Below, piece after piece: positions 36,401 through 46,264 of a stretch of DNA of 64,000 nucleotides. The translations under genes were made by a program, and so were the position numbers. The notes below the pieces were generated by a model, which was not told where the DNA came from, made no database searches, and saw nothing but the letters and a program-made list of their open reading frames with translations. The number at the start of each line of letters is the position of its first letter. Within the stretch, counting starts at the first letter, position 1. Source of the DNA: Ochrobactrum quorumnocens (GTDB taxonomy: Bacteria > Pseudomonadota > Alphaproteobacteria > Rhizobiales > Rhizobiaceae); assembly GCF_002278035.1 (NCBI RefSeq), contig NZ_CP022604.1, positions 1,240,001-1,304,000 of the forward strand. Direction: 5' to 3'.

Positions 36401-39058
36401 TCAAACGATCAACGCTTTCACTGCAGCGATTGCTTCGTTTGCTTTAGTACCATCTGGGCCACCGGCCTGCGCCATATCCGGACGTCCGCCACCGCCTGCA
36501 CCGCCAAGGGCACCAGATGCAGCACGCACCAGATCAACCGCACTGAAACAACCAACCAGATCTTCAGTCACAGCAGCAACCGCACTGGCCTTGCCGTCTT
36601 CACCGACACCGATGAACAGAACAACACCGGAACCAACCTGCTTCTTGCCTTCGTCAGCAAGTGGCTTGAGATCGCGCGGCGAAACACCGGTCACGACCTT
36701 GCCGAGGAAGTTGACGCCATTGACGGCTTCCACAGCACTGCCGCCATCAGACGCACCACCGCTCAGCGCCAGTTGTCTGCGGGCTTCGGTAAGCTCGCGT
36801 TCCAGCTTCTTACGCTCATCAACCAAAGCGTTGACACGCTCAAGTGCGTCTGATGGCGTCGTCTTAAGAACGCCGGCGATTGCCTTGACGCGCTCGTCCT
36901 GTTCTTCGAGGTACAGGCGAGCTGCCTCACCCGTCAGCGCTTCCATACGGCGAACACCGGCAGCGACACCGCTGTCGGACAGAATACGCACGAGGCCAAT
37001 ATCACCCGTCTGGCGAACATGCGTGCCACCGCAAAGCTCAACAGAGTAAGCCTTGTCAGCCTTTTCGCCGTGCGTAGCCGTCCCCATTGAAACAACACGA
37101 ACTTCGTCGCCATACTTTTCGCCGAACAGCGCCATTGCACCTTCAGCAATCGCATCATCAACCGCCATCAAACGCGTCGAAACCGGTGCGTTCTGCAGGA
37201 TGATCTCATTGGCGAGATTCTCGACAGCCGTCAGCTCCTCAGCCGAAATCGGCTTCGGATGCGAGAAGTCGAAACGCAGACGATCAGGAGCCACAAGCGA
37301 GCCCTTCTGAGCAACATGCGAGCCGAGCGTTTCGCGCAGCGCTTCATGCAGAAGATGGGTTGCTGAATGGTTGGAGCGGATGCGTGTACGACGCACCGCG
37401 TCGACCTTTAATTCGACTGCGTCGCCGACTTTGGCCGAACCTTTGGTGACTTCGCCAGTATGAACGAAAACGCCCTCACCCTTCTTCTGCGTGTCTTTGA
37501 CAGCAATCGCAAAGCCTTCGCCGGAAATCGTTCCGGTATCGCCCTGCTGGCCACCGGACTCGCCGTAGAACGGTGTCTGATTGACGATTACAGAAACGGT
37601 TTCGCCTTCCGCAGCCGCTGGAACCTCCGCACCGTCACGGACAAGCGCAGTGATCACGCCTTCAGCGATTTCAGTTTCATAGCCAAGGAATTCGGTCGCA
37701 CCGACCTTATCCTTGATACCAAACCAAATGGTTTCAGTTGCAGCTTCGCCCGAACCGGCCCAGTTGGCGCGTGCTTCGGCCTTCTGACGTTCCATGGCGA
37801 CCTTGAAACCGTCGGTATCGACAGTCACACCACGCTGACGCAGCGCATCCTGCGTGAGATCGAGAGGGAAGCCGTAAGTGTCGTAGAGCTTGAAAGCAGT
37901 CTCACCATCAAGACGATCACCTTCAACGAGCTTTTCGGAAGCATCCGAAAGCAGGCCAAGGCCGCGTTCAAGCGTCTTGCGAAAACGAGTTTCTTCAAGC
38001 TTGAGGGTTTCGGAGATCAGCGCTTCAGCGCGGATCAGTTCCGGATAGGCCTGACCCATTTCACGGATGAGCGCTGGCAGCAGACGCCACATCAATGGTT
38101 CTTTTGCACCGAGCAGCTGCGCATGGCGCATGGCACGGCGCATGATGCGGCGCAGTACATAACCGCGACCTTCATTCGACGGCAGAACGCCGTCGGCAAT
38201 CAGGAAGCTTGATGCGCGTAAGTGATCGGCGATAACGCGATGGCTCGCACGGAAATCGCCTTCCGCCTTAACGCCAGTCGCGTCTTCCGATGCGCGGATC
38301 AATGCCTTGAAAAGATCGATATCGTAATTGTCATGCACACCCTGCAGAACCGCCGCGACGCGTTCCAGACCCATGCCCGTATCAATCGACGGACGTGGCA
38401 GATCGATGCGCTGCTCAGGAGAGAGCTGCTCGAACTGCATGAAAACAAGATTCCAAATTTCGATGAAACGATCGCCGTCTTCATCTGCGGAGCCGGGAGG
38501 GCCACCCCAGATATGATCGCCATGATCGTAGAAGATTTCCGAACAAGGACCGCAGGGGCCGGTATCACCCATTGCCCAGAAATTGTCGCTCGTCGCAATG
38601 CGGATGATGCGATCATCCGAAAGACCGGCGATCTTCTTCCAGAAATTCGCAGCGTCGTCATCTGTGTGATAAACGGTGACAAGGAGCTTATCTTTGTTGA
38701 GGCCAAACTCTTTTGTGATCAGGTTCCACGCATGGCTGATCGCTTCTTCCTTGAAGTAGTCGCCAAAGGAGAAATTACCGAGCATTTCAAAGAACGTGTG
38801 GTGACGAGCCGTGTAGCCGACATTGTCCAGATCGTTGTGCTTGCCGCCGGCACGCACGCATTTCTGCGAAGTGGTCGCGCGGCTGTATGGGCGCTGTTCA
38901 AGACCGGTAAAGACGTTCTTGAACTGCACCATGCCCGCATTGGTGAACATGAGTGTTGGGTCGTTGCGCGGCACCAACGGGCTTGATGAAACAACCTCGT
39001 GTCCGTTCTTGCGGAAATAGTCGAGGAATGTGGACCTTATCTCGTTGACGCCAGCCAT
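36401..39058 (-). CDS. alaS: alanyl-tRNA synthetase
   Basis: Charges tRNA-Ala. The 885 residues have the class II catalytic domain ([52 protein letters not shown]), the tRNA recognition region, the editing domain with zinc-binding HSATH and CGGTH, and a C-terminal glycine-rich DHHA1 domain ([19 protein letters not shown]). AAGGGTGA precedes the ATG. Large open frames on the opposite strand are shadows. Confidence 0.97.
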   Translation of the reverse strand: MAGVNEIRSTFLDYFRKNGHEVVSSSPLVPRNDPTLMFTNAGMVQFKNVFTGLEQRPYSRATTSQKCVRAGGKHNDLDNVGYTARHHTFFEMLGNFSFGDYFKEEAISHAWNLITKEFGLNKDKLLVTVYHTDDDAANFWKKIAGLSDDRIIRIATSDNFWAMGDTGPCGPCSEIFYDHGDHIWGGPPGSADEDGDRFIEIWNLVFMQFEQLSPEQRIDLPRPSIDTGMGLERVAAVLQGVHDNYDIDLFKALIRASEDATGVKAEGDFRASHRVIADHLRASSFLIADGVLPSNEGRGYVLRRIMRRAMRHAQLLGAKEPLMWRLLPALIREMGQAYPELIRAEALISETLKLEETRFRKTLERGLGLLSDASEKLVEGDRLDGETAFKLYDTYGFPLDLTQDALRQRGVTVDTDGFKVAMERQKAEARANWAGSGEAATETIWFGIKDKVGATEFLGYETEIAEGVITALVRDGAEVPAAAEGETVSVIVNQTPFYGESGGQQGDTGTISGEGFAIAVKDTQKKGEGVFVHTGEVTKGSAKVGDAVELKVDAVRRTRIRSNHSATHLLHEALRETLGSHVAQKGSLVAPDRLRFDFSHPKPISAEELTAVENLANEIILQNAPVSTRLMAVDDAIAEGAMALFGEKYGDEVRVVSMGTATHGEKADKAYSVELCGGTHVRQTGDIGLVRILSDSGVAAGVRRMEALTGEAARLYLEEQDERVKAIAGVLKTTPSDALERVNALVDERKKLERELTEARRQLALSGGASDGGSAVEAVNGVNFLGKVVTGVSPRDLKPLADEGKKQVGSGVVLFIGVGEDGKASAVAAVTEDLVGCFSAVDLVRAASGALGGAGGGGRPDMAQAGGPDGTKANEAIAAVKALIV

Positions 39059-39328
39059 AATTCACCCTTGGACATTTTCTGCCCTGCATGAGAAGCACCT
39101 CTCAACAAGGCGCATCGATTATCTTTTCACCACCCGCAAGGTTGCAACGATGTCCGGCACTTTCATGCCGCCAGGCTTCGACTGCCCGATCATGGAAAGT
39201 CCGTGAGGTGGAGTTTCGGTTGACCGCTTTTAACGGGGCACCGCTTTTCTGTCCAGATAAGCAGTGTGCGCTATAAAAGCAATTTCTCCCGGAAAGTATG
39301 AAAACGACAACTATGCAACAGTGTTTGT
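39059..39328. other. alaS leader region
   Basis: About 270 bases upstream of alaS. No T-box, riboswitch or ORF with a ribosome binding site was recognised. GCGCTATAAAAGC at 39269 is an AT-rich point that may be the promoter. Confidence 0.4.
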
Positions 39329-39434
39329 GGCATTTCCAGCAAAAGCGCGATGCGCTTTTGCGTAGGATAACGCTCAAAAACAACTCGTTACAGTGGTTCC
39401 AAAGATTCAGCTTTCGCTGGAACCGCTATAAGCT
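39329..39434 (+). repeat. palindromic intergenic repeat, copy 8
   Basis: GGCATTTCCAGC ... AAAAGCGCGATGCGCTTTTG (perfect left hairpin) ... AAAACAACTCGTTACAGTGG ... CTGGAACCGCTATAA. It lies between the alaS leader and the recA terminator. Confidence 0.75.
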
Positions 39435-39439
39435 CAAAA

Positions 39440-39471
39440 GCAAAAGCCCCGCGCTATGCGCAGGGCTTTCA
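39440..39471 (-). terminator. recA intrinsic terminator
   Basis: AAAGCCCTGCGC / GCGCGGGGCTTT on the minus strand with one mismatch, followed by TTGCTTTTG, 25 bases after the recA stop. Confidence 0.88.
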
Positions 39472-39494
39472 TCTGTTTCGTCACAAGACGAATT

Positions 39495-40583
39495 TTACAT
39501 TTCTGCAGCTTCCGGACCATCATCCGCTTCTGGACCGCCATCTTCAAGGAACTGCTCGGCAATCAGCCCAGCATTCTGACGGAGCGTCGTTTCGATTTCT
39601 TTCGCAACTTCCGGATTATCCTTGAGATACTGCTTGGCATTTTCACGGCCCTGCCCCAGACGCTGGGAATTATAGGAGAACCATGCGCCCGACTTCTCAA
39701 CAACACCGGCTTTGACGCCAAGATCGACCAATTCGCCCATCTTGGAAACGCCTGCACCATACATGATGTCGAATTCAACCTGCTTGAATGGAGGTGCAAG
39801 CTTGTTCTTGACCACCTTCACGCGGGTCTGGTTGCCCACAACTTCGTCACGCTCCTTAATCGAACCAATACGGCGAATATCGAGACGCACCGATGCGTAA
39901 AACTTAAGCGCATTACCGCCAGTCGTCGTTTCAGGCGAACCGAACATGACACCGATCTTCATACGAATCTGGTTGATGAAGATCACCATGCAGTTCGAAC
40001 GTGAGATCGAAGCGGTGAGCTTACGCAATGCCTGGCTCATCAATCGTGCCTGAAGGCCAGGCAAAGAATCGCCCATTTCACCTTCAATTTCCGCACGTGG
40101 TGTCAGAGCTGCAACCGAGTCGATAACCAGAACATCAATGGCGCCGGAACGCACAAGCGTATCCGTGATTTCAAGCGCCTGTTCGCCAGTATCAGGCTGC
40201 GAGATCAGCAGATTCTCAAGATCCACACCAAGCTTGCGGGCGTACACCGGATCAAGCGCATGTTCCGCATCCACAAATGCACAGATGCCGCCCTTTTTCT
40301 GAGCTTCTGCAATCGTATGGAGCGCAAGCGTCGTCTTACCCGAGCTTTCCGGACCATAAATTTCTACGATACGTCCCTTGGGCAGACCGCCGACGCCCAA
40401 TGCAATATCGAGAGAAAGCGAACCGGTCGACACCGTTTCAATCTCTACAACCTGATCATTCTGACCAAGGCGCATAATCGAGCCTTTGCCGAACGCCCGT
40501 TCGATCTGCGACAGAGCCGCATCGAGAGCCTTTGTCTTGTCCACTGAATTTTCCTCAACAAGTCGCAATGAATTCTGAGACAT
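39495..40583 (-). CDS. recA: recombinase RecA
   Basis: ATP-dependent strand exchange and LexA co-protease. The 362 residues have Walker A GPESSGKT at 77-84, the VIDSVAAL Walker B strand, the L1/L2 region MSQALRKL and [14 protein letters not shown], and an acidic tail ending AAEM. GAGGA lies about 10 bases before the ATG. A LexA box lies about 130 bases upstream of the start codon. No recX follows. Confidence 0.98.
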   Translation of the reverse strand: MSQNSLRLVEENSVDKTKALDAALSQIERAFGKGSIMRLGQNDQVVEIETVSTGSLSLDIALGVGGLPKGRIVEIYGPESSGKTTLALHTIAEAQKKGGICAFVDAEHALDPVYARKLGVDLENLLISQPDTGEQALEITDTLVRSGAIDVLVIDSVAALTPRAEIEGEMGDSLPGLQARLMSQALRKLTASISRSNCMVIFINQIRMKIGVMFGSPETTTGGNALKFYASVRLDIRRIGSIKERDEVVGNQTRVKVVKNKLAPPFKQVEFDIMYGAGVSKMGELVDLGVKAGVVEKSGAWFSYNSQRLGQGRENAKQYLKDNPEVAKEIETTLRQNAGLIAEQFLEDGGPEADDGPEAAEM

Positions 40584-40706
40584 CTTACACCATCCTCTTG
40601 TCTCGCTAGAAGCCCGGCGGGCTCATTGCCAATATCTATTTGTATCTGTTTTGTTCTCATTTTGCAATAAGGACAAGATATTGATTTCTATATGTTTAAT
40701 ATTTTT

Positions 40707-40721
40707 GTTCTATTATTGTTC
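40707..40721 (-). promoter_or_regulatory. lexA box: LexA (SOS) box upstream of recA
   Basis: GAAC-N7-GAAC on the minus strand (GTTC-N7-GTTC on the plus strand), the known alphaproteobacterial LexA consensus, in an AT-rich promoter region. Damage-inducible expression of recA is expected. Confidence 0.85.
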
Positions 40722-40811
40722 CATTTAATTAGAAACTTGTAATTTGCAAGACTGTCCACGCTTTAGTTCTAAAAAATGTGTGGTCGGGCGGTTCGATTCG
40801 CAATCTACGCA

Positions 40812-40845
40812 TAAAAAACGCAGCCCTTCTTGCAAAGAGCTGCGT
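40812..40845 (-). terminator. intrinsic terminator of the OmpA-like lipoprotein gene
   Basis: ACGCAGC / GCTGCGT stem with an inner CTTT / AAGG pairing, followed on the minus strand by TTTTTTATG. Lies 30 bases after the stop. Confidence 0.88.
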
Positions 40846-40875
40846 CACGATACGGATTAAATCCGATTCTCTAAT

Positions 40876-41544
40876 TTAGGAGCTAGCGCCACGCAGCGGC
40901 GAAATCTGGATTTCTACGCGACGATTCTGCGCGCGTCCGTCTGGCGTTGCGTTGGTAGCGACTGGCTGGCTCGCACCATAACCGATGACTGCAAAGCGAC
41001 GTGGATCGATACCCTGCGAACCAAGATAGCTTGCAACCGAAGAAGCGCGGCGCTGCGACAGACCCTGATTATAGCTTGCGCTACCGGTTGAGTCGGTGTG
41101 ACCGAGAACGTCGACAAGAGTCTGGTTGAACTTGCGCAGCACGATCGCAACGGAATTAAGCGTTGGGTAGAACTGGCTCTTAACCTGATCCTGATCGGTA
41201 TCGAAAGTGATGGCCGATGGCATGTTCAGGATGATCTGATCGCCATTACGCGTAACCGAAACGCCGGTTCCCTGCAGCTGGTTGCGCAACTCGGATTCCT
41301 GGCGATCCATGTAATTGCCGATAGCGCCGCCACCCAGCGCGCCAATACCAGCACCGATCAGAACAGCGTTACGCTGTGCGCGGCTGGAACCACCGACCAT
41401 CAAGCCGCCGAGCGCGCCGACAGCCGCACCAATTGCAGCACCGCCAGCGGTGTTCGACACCTTCTGATCACCAGTATAAGGGTCGGTAGTGCAGCCTGCC
41501 AGAAATGTGGCACCGATAAGGGCAATCCCGATTTTTTTCAGCAT
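40876..41544 (-). CDS. OmpA family outer-membrane lipoprotein (YiaD-like)
   Basis: Cell-envelope lipoprotein of 222 residues. Signal peptide with lipobox FLAGC (cysteine at 18), a glycine-zipper region (GGAAIGAAVGALGGLMVGG and GAGIGALGGGAIGNYMDRQE) that may insert in the membrane, and a C-terminal OmpA domain that binds peptidoglycan: LGHTDSTGSASYN, LSQRRASSVASYL and GRAQNRRVEI. GAGGA precedes the ATG. Monocistronic by its terminator. Confidence 0.92.
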   Translation of the reverse strand: MLKKIGIALIGATFLAGCTTDPYTGDQKVSNTAGGAAIGAAVGALGGLMVGGSSRAQRNAVLIGAGIGALGGGAIGNYMDRQESELRNQLQGTGVSVTRNGDQIILNMPSAITFDTDQDQVKSQFYPTLNSVAIVLRKFNQTLVDVLGHTDSTGSASYNQGLSQRRASSVASYLGSQGIDPRRFAVIGYGASQPVATNATPDGRAQNRRVEIQISPLRGASS

Positions 41545-41688
41545 GTATAGGTCATCCTCAATTGTCGATTCGTCGCGAATGATAACTTCGATTAAGGCCG
41601 GATGGTGTCTTTAAATCCCCATCCGCGACTTTTAAAACGCGTTTTGTTCTGATTGCAACAGATCACCGATCAATTGATCGCTAGTGCC

Positions 41689-42273
41689 TTACCCAATGCG
41701 CCCACAAGAACGCAACTGTGTGGCATAACGATTGGCCATCGACTGCGCACGTTTCGCACCATTCAGCGCGGTTGCGTTGCCACGCCAGACACCGCGCGAA
41801 TAGCCTCCATGCCCGGAATAGTAAGCGAGATAGAGACTGTACGCATCTGCCCGGTTAATGCCATTCTTCTGGTAGCTCTGGTAATGATACCAGCCGATGA
41901 AGTGAATAGCGTCGCTGAAATTGCTTCGTGATGCAGTCCAGCGCCCGGTTTCCCGCTTATAGCGATCCCACGTTCCATTTAGTGCCTGAGAATAACCATA
42001 GGCACTGGAAGCGCGCTTCCATGGGATAAATCCGAGCAGCTTGGTGCGCGGCGGACGCGCATAAGGGCGGAATCCGGATTCGGTATAGATTGTCGCCATC
42101 AGAACATGGACCGGCACACCGAACTCACGCGAAGTGCGGGCCGCGTCCTTCTGCCAATTATTTATCCAGCCGTCGCGTTGATCAAAGACTGCGCAAACAT
42201 TACTGACCTGCCGTGGGGCGGTCGCGCAGCCACCAAGAATAACGAGCGCGACGAGAAACAAAACGCGCGTCAT
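41689..42273 (-). CDS. transglycosylase SLT-like lipoprotein
   Basis: A 194-residue exported protein with lipobox ILGGC (cysteine at 16). The remainder has the lysozyme-like pattern of lytic transglycosylases: ATIYTESGFRP with the likely catalytic glutamate, SAYGYSQALNGTW, FIGWYHYQS and AYYSGHGGYSRG. It probably cleaves peptidoglycan from the outer-membrane side. CGAGG precedes the ATG. A CtrA-like box lies about 45 bases upstream. Confidence 0.85.
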   Translation of the reverse strand: MTRVLFLVALVILGGCATAPRQVSNVCAVFDQRDGWINNWQKDAARTSREFGVPVHVLMATIYTESGFRPYARPPRTKLLGFIPWKRASSAYGYSQALNGTWDRYKRETGRWTASRSNFSDAIHFIGWYHYQSYQKNGINRADAYSLYLAYYSGHGGYSRGVWRGNATALNGAKRAQSMANRYATQLRSCGRIG

Positions 42274-42597
42274 GGGGAAACCTCGTTGCTTTTAAAAATT
42301 GATAAAACGTAAATATTAAAGAGGAATTAAATTAAAACGTTGAATTTATTATGGTTACTGTAAAGTTTACCGTCACTTCTCAAGGTTGCCGGATTGTTGA
42401 AATCATTGATAAATCAAGCCCTGTCTTTGATTGTGGAGTACGACTAGCGATTGCACAGAACAGCAGTTTACCGTGCTCGATGAAGGCCGAATTGTGACCT
42501 ATACCGTCTGGGCAATGATTGGCGCTCTTGAATGAGAGGCCAAGTGAGCAATATTTCGCTATAAAAACGCAGGAACAAGCTGGCTGGAGGAATAGCA
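42274..42597. other. gap upstream of the SLT lipoprotein and SnoaL-like genes
   Basis: AT-rich at 42290-42370, with a TTAA-N7-TTAA box at 42316-42330. From 42351 to 42535 a protein-like frame with an ATG runs 48 codons, and a second frame continues to a stop at 42533-42535, as if a short gene were frameshifted. Otherwise promoter DNA for the two divergent genes. Confidence 0.4.
42316..42330 (-). promoter_or_regulatory. candidate CtrA box
   Basis: TTAA-AGAGGAA-TTAA, matching the TTAA-N7-TTAA consensus of the cell-cycle regulator CtrA, 43-57 bases upstream of the SLT lipoprotein start. The region is AT-rich, so chance is possible. Confidence 0.4.
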
Positions 42598-42990
42598 ATG
42601 AACGTGCAAAAGCTTCGCGCCGCTTACAACGGATATGTTTCCTGCCTGAATGCTCAGGATTGGCCGTCGCTACATCATTTCGTTGCAGAAACAGCCCAGC
42701 ATAACAGTCGACATTTGGGTCTTACTGGGTATCGGGAAATGCTTATCCGCGACTATCAGCAAATACCTGATCTTCGCTTCAACATCGGATTGCTGGTTGC
42801 TGAACCGCCGATTATTGCCAGTCGTCTTGATTTTGACTGCACGCCAATCGGAAGTTTTCTCAATCTGCCGGTCAACGGCAAAAAGATCCAGTTTTCGGAG
42901 AATGTCTTTTACGAATTCGTCGATTACAAAATCGATAAAGTTTGGTCCGTCATCGACAAATCGGCCATCGAAGCGCAGTTGTCGCGGTAG
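42598..42990 (+). CDS. SnoaL-like / ester cyclase family protein
   Basis: A 130-residue protein with an NTF2-like (SnoaL) fold: LRAAYNGYVSCLNAQDWPSL, a middle block NSRHLGLTGYREMLIRDYQ, IASRLDFDCTPIGSFLNL and FYEFVDYKIDKVWSVIDK. Fold members include polyketide cyclases and hydratases, but small stand-alone forms have no known substrate. GGAGG precedes the ATG. It converges on rarA with only two bases between stops. Confidence 0.85.
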   Translation: MNVQKLRAAYNGYVSCLNAQDWPSLHHFVAETAQHNSRHLGLTGYREMLIRDYQQIPDLRFNIGLLVAEPPIIASRLDFDCTPIGSFLNLPVNGKKIQFSENVFYEFVDYKIDKVWSVIDKSAIEAQLSR

Positions 42991-42992
42991 TT

Positions 42993-44309
42993 TCAGCGCC
43001 TACCCAGGCGCTCTGCTCTCAGACGTGACCAGTAGTCGAGCCTTTTGCGAATTTCTCGCTCAAAACCACGCTCCGGCGGATCGTAAAAAACCTGTCGCCC
43101 CATCGCTTCCGGGAAGTAGTCCTGACCTGAGAACGCATCTGGCTGATCATGGTCATAAGCATAACCATCTCCGTAGCCTTCATTCTTCATAAGCTTGGTC
43201 GGTGCATTCAGTATATGCTTGGGTGGGAGCAGTGATCCATTTTCCTTGGCGGCGCGCATAGAGGCTTTGTAAGCCATATAAACCGCGTTGGATTTAGGTG
43301 CTGTCGCGAGATAAACGCAGGCTTGCGCCAAAGCGAGCTCACCTTCCGGCGAGCCAAGATAGTCATAAGCATCCTTGGCCGCATTGCAAATTGCAAGCGC
43401 CTGCGGATCAGCAAGACCAATATCCTCCACAGCCATTCGAACCAGCCGACGCCCCAGATAAAGTGGGTCTTCGCCTGCATCGAACATGCGACAAAGATAA
43501 TAGAGTGCAGCATCCGGATCAGACCCACGCACCGACTTATGCAAAGCCGAAATCAGGTTGTAATGCCCATCCTGCCCCTTGTCATAAACAGGAGCGCGGC
43601 GTTGAACCACCTCCTGCAACTTCTCCGCATCAAACACTTCATCGGGTCGAGCGGCACGCCACACTTCCTCAGCGAGCGTTAACGCCGCGCGGCCGTCACC
43701 GTCGGCCATCCGAATGAGGCTTGCCCGTGCATCCTCATCGAGCGGCAGCGGACGTTCTTCCTGCTCTTCCGCGCGCGTGAGAAGCGTCGCAATGCTTGTT
43801 CCGTCGTGAGGATGAAATGTCAGCACCCTCGCCCGCGACAACAAAGCGGCATTCAGTTCAAACGAAGGGTTTTCTGTCGTGGCACCTATCAGGATAACCG
43901 TACCATCTTCCATCACAGGCAGGAAACTATCCTGTTGCGCGCGATTGAAGCGATGAATTTCGTCCACAAACAGCAGGGTCTGACGACCCGACATGCGCCG
44001 CGCACGCGCAGATTCAAACACCTTCTTCAGATCAGCCACGCCGGAAAAAATTGCCGAAATCTGCTCAAAGGCAAGCTCGGTTTCACCGGCAAGCAATCGT
44101 GCAACTGTTGTCTTGCCGGTTCCCGGAGGTCCCCAGAAGATCATAGACCCAAGCGAACCAGAGGCGATCATTCGTGTTAGCACACCTTCCGGTCCGGTCA
44201 GATGTTCCTGCCCTGTCACTTCCGATAGATGACGCGGGCGCAAACGATCAGCAAGCGGCCTGTTACGGTCCGCCTGCGGATCCACCGCATTGGAAAAAAG
44301 GTCGCTCAT
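42993..44309 (-). CDS. rarA: replication-associated recombination protein A (AAA+ ATPase, MgsA/RarA)
   Basis: Acts at stalled replication forks and the replisome. The 438 residues have RPLADRLRPRHLSEVTGQEHL, Walker A GPPGTGKT, Walker B LLFVDEIHRFN, the sensor TENPSFELN, and the C-terminal tetramerisation part (HKSVRGSDPDAALYYL and AYKASMRAA). Start at 44309 (MSDLFSNAVD); the extra 21 codons upstream pass through the degQ-type terminator and are not credible. Separated from the protease gene by that terminator. Confidence 0.95.
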   Translation of the reverse strand: MSDLFSNAVDPQADRNRPLADRLRPRHLSEVTGQEHLTGPEGVLTRMIASGSLGSMIFWGPPGTGKTTVARLLAGETELAFEQISAIFSGVADLKKVFESARARRMSGRQTLLFVDEIHRFNRAQQDSFLPVMEDGTVILIGATTENPSFELNAALLSRARVLTFHPHDGTSIATLLTRAEEQEERPLPLDEDARASLIRMADGDGRAALTLAEEVWRAARPDEVFDAEKLQEVVQRRAPVYDKGQDGHYNLISALHKSVRGSDPDAALYYLCRMFDAGEDPLYLGRRLVRMAVEDIGLADPQALAICNAAKDAYDYLGSPEGELALAQACVYLATAPKSNAVYMAYKASMRAAKENGSLLPPKHILNAPTKLMKNEGYGDGYAYDHDQPDAFSGQDYFPEAMGRQVFYDPPERGFEREIRKRLDYWSRLRAERLGRR

Positions 44310-44330
44310 TACGCTTCGCTCGATGCTCAA

Positions 44331-44372
44331 AAACAAATGTCGTTTCAGGCATAGTCCCGCCTGAAACGACAT
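44331..44372 (-). terminator. terminator of the Do-family protease gene
   Basis: Perfect 14-bp stem ATGTCGTTTCAGGC / GCCTGAAACGACAT with an 8-base loop, followed on the minus strand by TTGTTTTTG. It lies 127 bases past the stop, beyond a palindromic repeat. Confidence 0.88.
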
Positions 44373-44394
44373 GCAACAGTTTGGGGTTTGGTAT

Positions 44395-44501
44395 TAAAGC
44401 ATGTCTCCCAGAAGTGGGACCCGGTTTTTGAGATAAAGACATGCGCTAAAACAAATAGTAGAGGCATTTCTAACGATTCATCTTAAACAGGAAATGCTCT
44501 A
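44395..44501 (+). repeat. palindromic intergenic repeat, copy 9
   Basis: TAAAGCATGTCTCCC ... CTAAAACAAATAGTAGAGGC ... GAAATGCTCTA. The right end holds the TAG stop codon of the protease gene; the outer GCATTTC and GAAATGC pair across the right half. Confidence 0.72.
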
Positions 44502-45932
44502 GCGTACAAACTGGCGGATCAATGCGCCATTGCGTTCCACCTCAAGCCGCCATGCCAAACCGCGTCCACTGTTTAACGCGGCAGTCAGATCATTAATCGT
44601 GCGGATTGGATTACCGTTAATACCGCGAATAATGTCGCGTTGACGTAGACCAAGTCGCGCTGCTTGTGAGTTAACAATCACGTCTGTAACGATGACGCCA
44701 CGTGCCCCATCACGCATCCGCATCTTCGAAGCCATCGACGCAGTAAGCTCTTCAACCACAGCACCTTCAAATGGATTGTCGCCTTTGATTGTCTGCTTTT
44801 GCTGTGGCTTTGTCTCAGGTTCCTTCGCAAGCTTCACCGGCAATTTGCTATCCTTGCCATTGCGAACGATATCCAGCGTGACGGTGTTTCCAATGCCAGC
44901 TGTCGATAGACGATACCCGAGCACATCAACATTGTCGGCCCGCACACCCTGAACCGACATGACAACGTCACCGACCTTCAGTCCTGCTTCTTCTGCCGGA
45001 CCACCTTTGATCACAGCCGTTACAAGCACGCCGAACGACTTATCCATGCCGAGGCTTTCGGCAACATCAGGTGTAATATTCTGGAAGGTTGCACCAATGA
45101 AAGGGCGTTCAAAACTCGTGCTACCGCTCAATGCAGCATCAACAACTGCGCGCACCATGTTCGATGGAATGGCAAAGCCAATGCCCACAGAACCACCTGA
45201 ACGCGAGAAAATTGCCGTATTGATGCCGATCAGACGACTGCGCATGTCGATGAGACCGCCACCAGAGTTACCGGGATTGATCGCAGCATCTGTCTGGATG
45301 AAAAAGTCGAAGTCCGAAACCCCAACCTGCGTGCGCGACTGAGCCGAAACGATACCGCTTGTCACCGTCTGACCAACCCCAAATGGATTACCGATCGCCA
45401 GAACCAGGTCGCCTACTTCAACTTCATCGGAGTTTCCAAGCGCCAGAACCGGAAAGTTCTCCTTTGCTTCAATTTTCAGCACAGCCAGATCTGTGGTTTC
45501 GTCACGCAAAAGAACCGTGCTCTCAAACTGACGCCCGTCCGACAGCGCGACCTTGATCTCGTCAGCATCCTTGATGACGTGATTATTAGTCACCACGATA
45601 CCCGATGCATCGACGATGACGCCTGAGCCGAGGGATTGTTCGGTTCGTGATTTGCCACCGCCGCCAAATTGTTTGCCAAAGAATTGTTCGAAAAACGGAT
45701 CGCCAGCAAACGGTGATTGCTGTTGCTGCACTTGGCGTGCCGCATAAACATTGACGACGGCTGGTGCTGTTGCCTTCACAAGAGGAGCAAAGGAAAGCTG
45801 CATATCTGCACGACTAAGAGGTATCTGTGTGCCCTGAGCCGGAACGGCAGTTTCCTGCGCCATCACAGGCAATGTGACCGTGCTGATGGAAGCAAGAACC
45901 AGACCCGTAATCCCATAACGTCGCCAATTCAT
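44499..45932 (-). CDS. Do family periplasmic serine protease (DegP/DegQ/MucD-like)
   Basis: Envelope quality-control protease and chaperone. The 477 residues have a signal peptide (MNWRRYGITGLVLASISTV ... VMAQE), the trypsin-like triad His in VTNNHVIKD, Asp in TTDLAVLKI and Ser in NPGNSGGGL, and two PDZ domains (GVLVTAVIKGGPAEEAGLK and GVIVTDVIVNSQAARLGLR). The frame opens with a TTG at 45938, but the ATG at 45932 has GGAG 7 bases upstream. Its stop codon lies in a repeat. Confidence 0.94.
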   Translation of the reverse strand: MNWRRYGITGLVLASISTVTLPVMAQETAVPAQGTQIPLSRADMQLSFAPLVKATAPAVVNVYAARQVQQQQSPFAGDPFFEQFFGKQFGGGGKSRTEQSLGSGVIVDASGIVVTNNHVIKDADEIKVALSDGRQFESTVLLRDETTDLAVLKIEAKENFPVLALGNSDEVEVGDLVLAIGNPFGVGQTVTSGIVSAQSRTQVGVSDFDFFIQTDAAINPGNSGGGLIDMRSRLIGINTAIFSRSGGSVGIGFAIPSNMVRAVVDAALSGSTSFERPFIGATFQNITPDVAESLGMDKSFGVLVTAVIKGGPAEEAGLKVGDVVMSVQGVRADNVDVLGYRLSTAGIGNTVTLDIVRNGKDSKLPVKLAKEPETKPQQKQTIKGDNPFEGAVVEELTASMASKMRMRDGARGVIVTDVIVNSQAARLGLRQRDIIRGINGNPIRTINDLTAALNSGRGLAWRLEVERNGALIRQFVR

Positions 45933-46103
45933 TCGCAAACTCCAGTTTCCTTAATCCAGCCTCCGATTCCTCGGAGCAATACCGGCAATATGGAGGTAAC
46001 AAGGCCAAGTATAAAGGGCTGGATTAAGGCGAAACGCATTACAGCTTGGTAATGAATTATGACCGACTATCAGGGCGCCATGATAGGAAGATCAAAATGC
46101 TTC

Positions 46104-46208
46104 TCGAGCGCATTCCGAAACGTGCAAAACGATCTTCGGAAAAGTTGCGCGTGAAAACAAATAATTGAGACGCGCCAATCCGATTCAGTCAAATCGAAAC
46201 GAGCTGCA
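46104..46208 (+). repeat. palindromic intergenic repeat, copy 10
   Basis: CGAGCGCATTCCGAAACGTG ... CGATCTTCGGAAAAG ... GAAAACAAATAATTGAGACG ... CCAATCCGATTCAGTCAAAT ... GAGCTGC. Close to copy 6 in its right half. Confidence 0.72.
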
Positions 46209-46211
46209 AAC

Positions 46212-46241
46212 GCAAAAAAAGGGCCGCACTAGGCGACCCTC
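46212..46241 (-). terminator. rplQ intrinsic terminator
   Basis: AGGGTCGC / GCGGCCCT stem with one G-T pair, then TTTTTTTG on the minus strand. Ends the rpsM-rpsK-rpoA-rplQ transcript. Confidence 0.9.
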
Positions 46242-46264
46242 TTTATATGCTCTGTCGCGTAAGA

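Larger units (their letters stand above)
40584..40875. other. gap between recA and the OmpA-like lipoprotein gene
   Basis: Contains the recA leader and promoter with the LexA box, an AT-rich block at 40670-40750, and at the far end the terminator of the OmpA-like gene. The leader holds GCCCGGCGGGC just upstream of the recA ribosome binding site, which may form a small hairpin. No other gene was seen. Confidence 0.6.
46014..46264. other. gap between rplQ and the Do-family protease gene
   Basis: Holds the protease promoter region, palindromic repeat copy 10 and the rplQ terminator. No open frame with a ribosome binding site and no recognisable extracytoplasmic-stress promoter. Confidence 0.5.

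Noticed and set aside
37460..38986. Two ~250-codon plus-strand frames opposite alaS
   Set aside because: Antisense to conserved synthetase sequence, no ribosome binding site, no recognisable domains.
46014..46103. Extracytoplasmic-stress promoter for the Do-family protease
   Set aside because: No GGAAC-N16-CGTT or similar element found in the upstream region.
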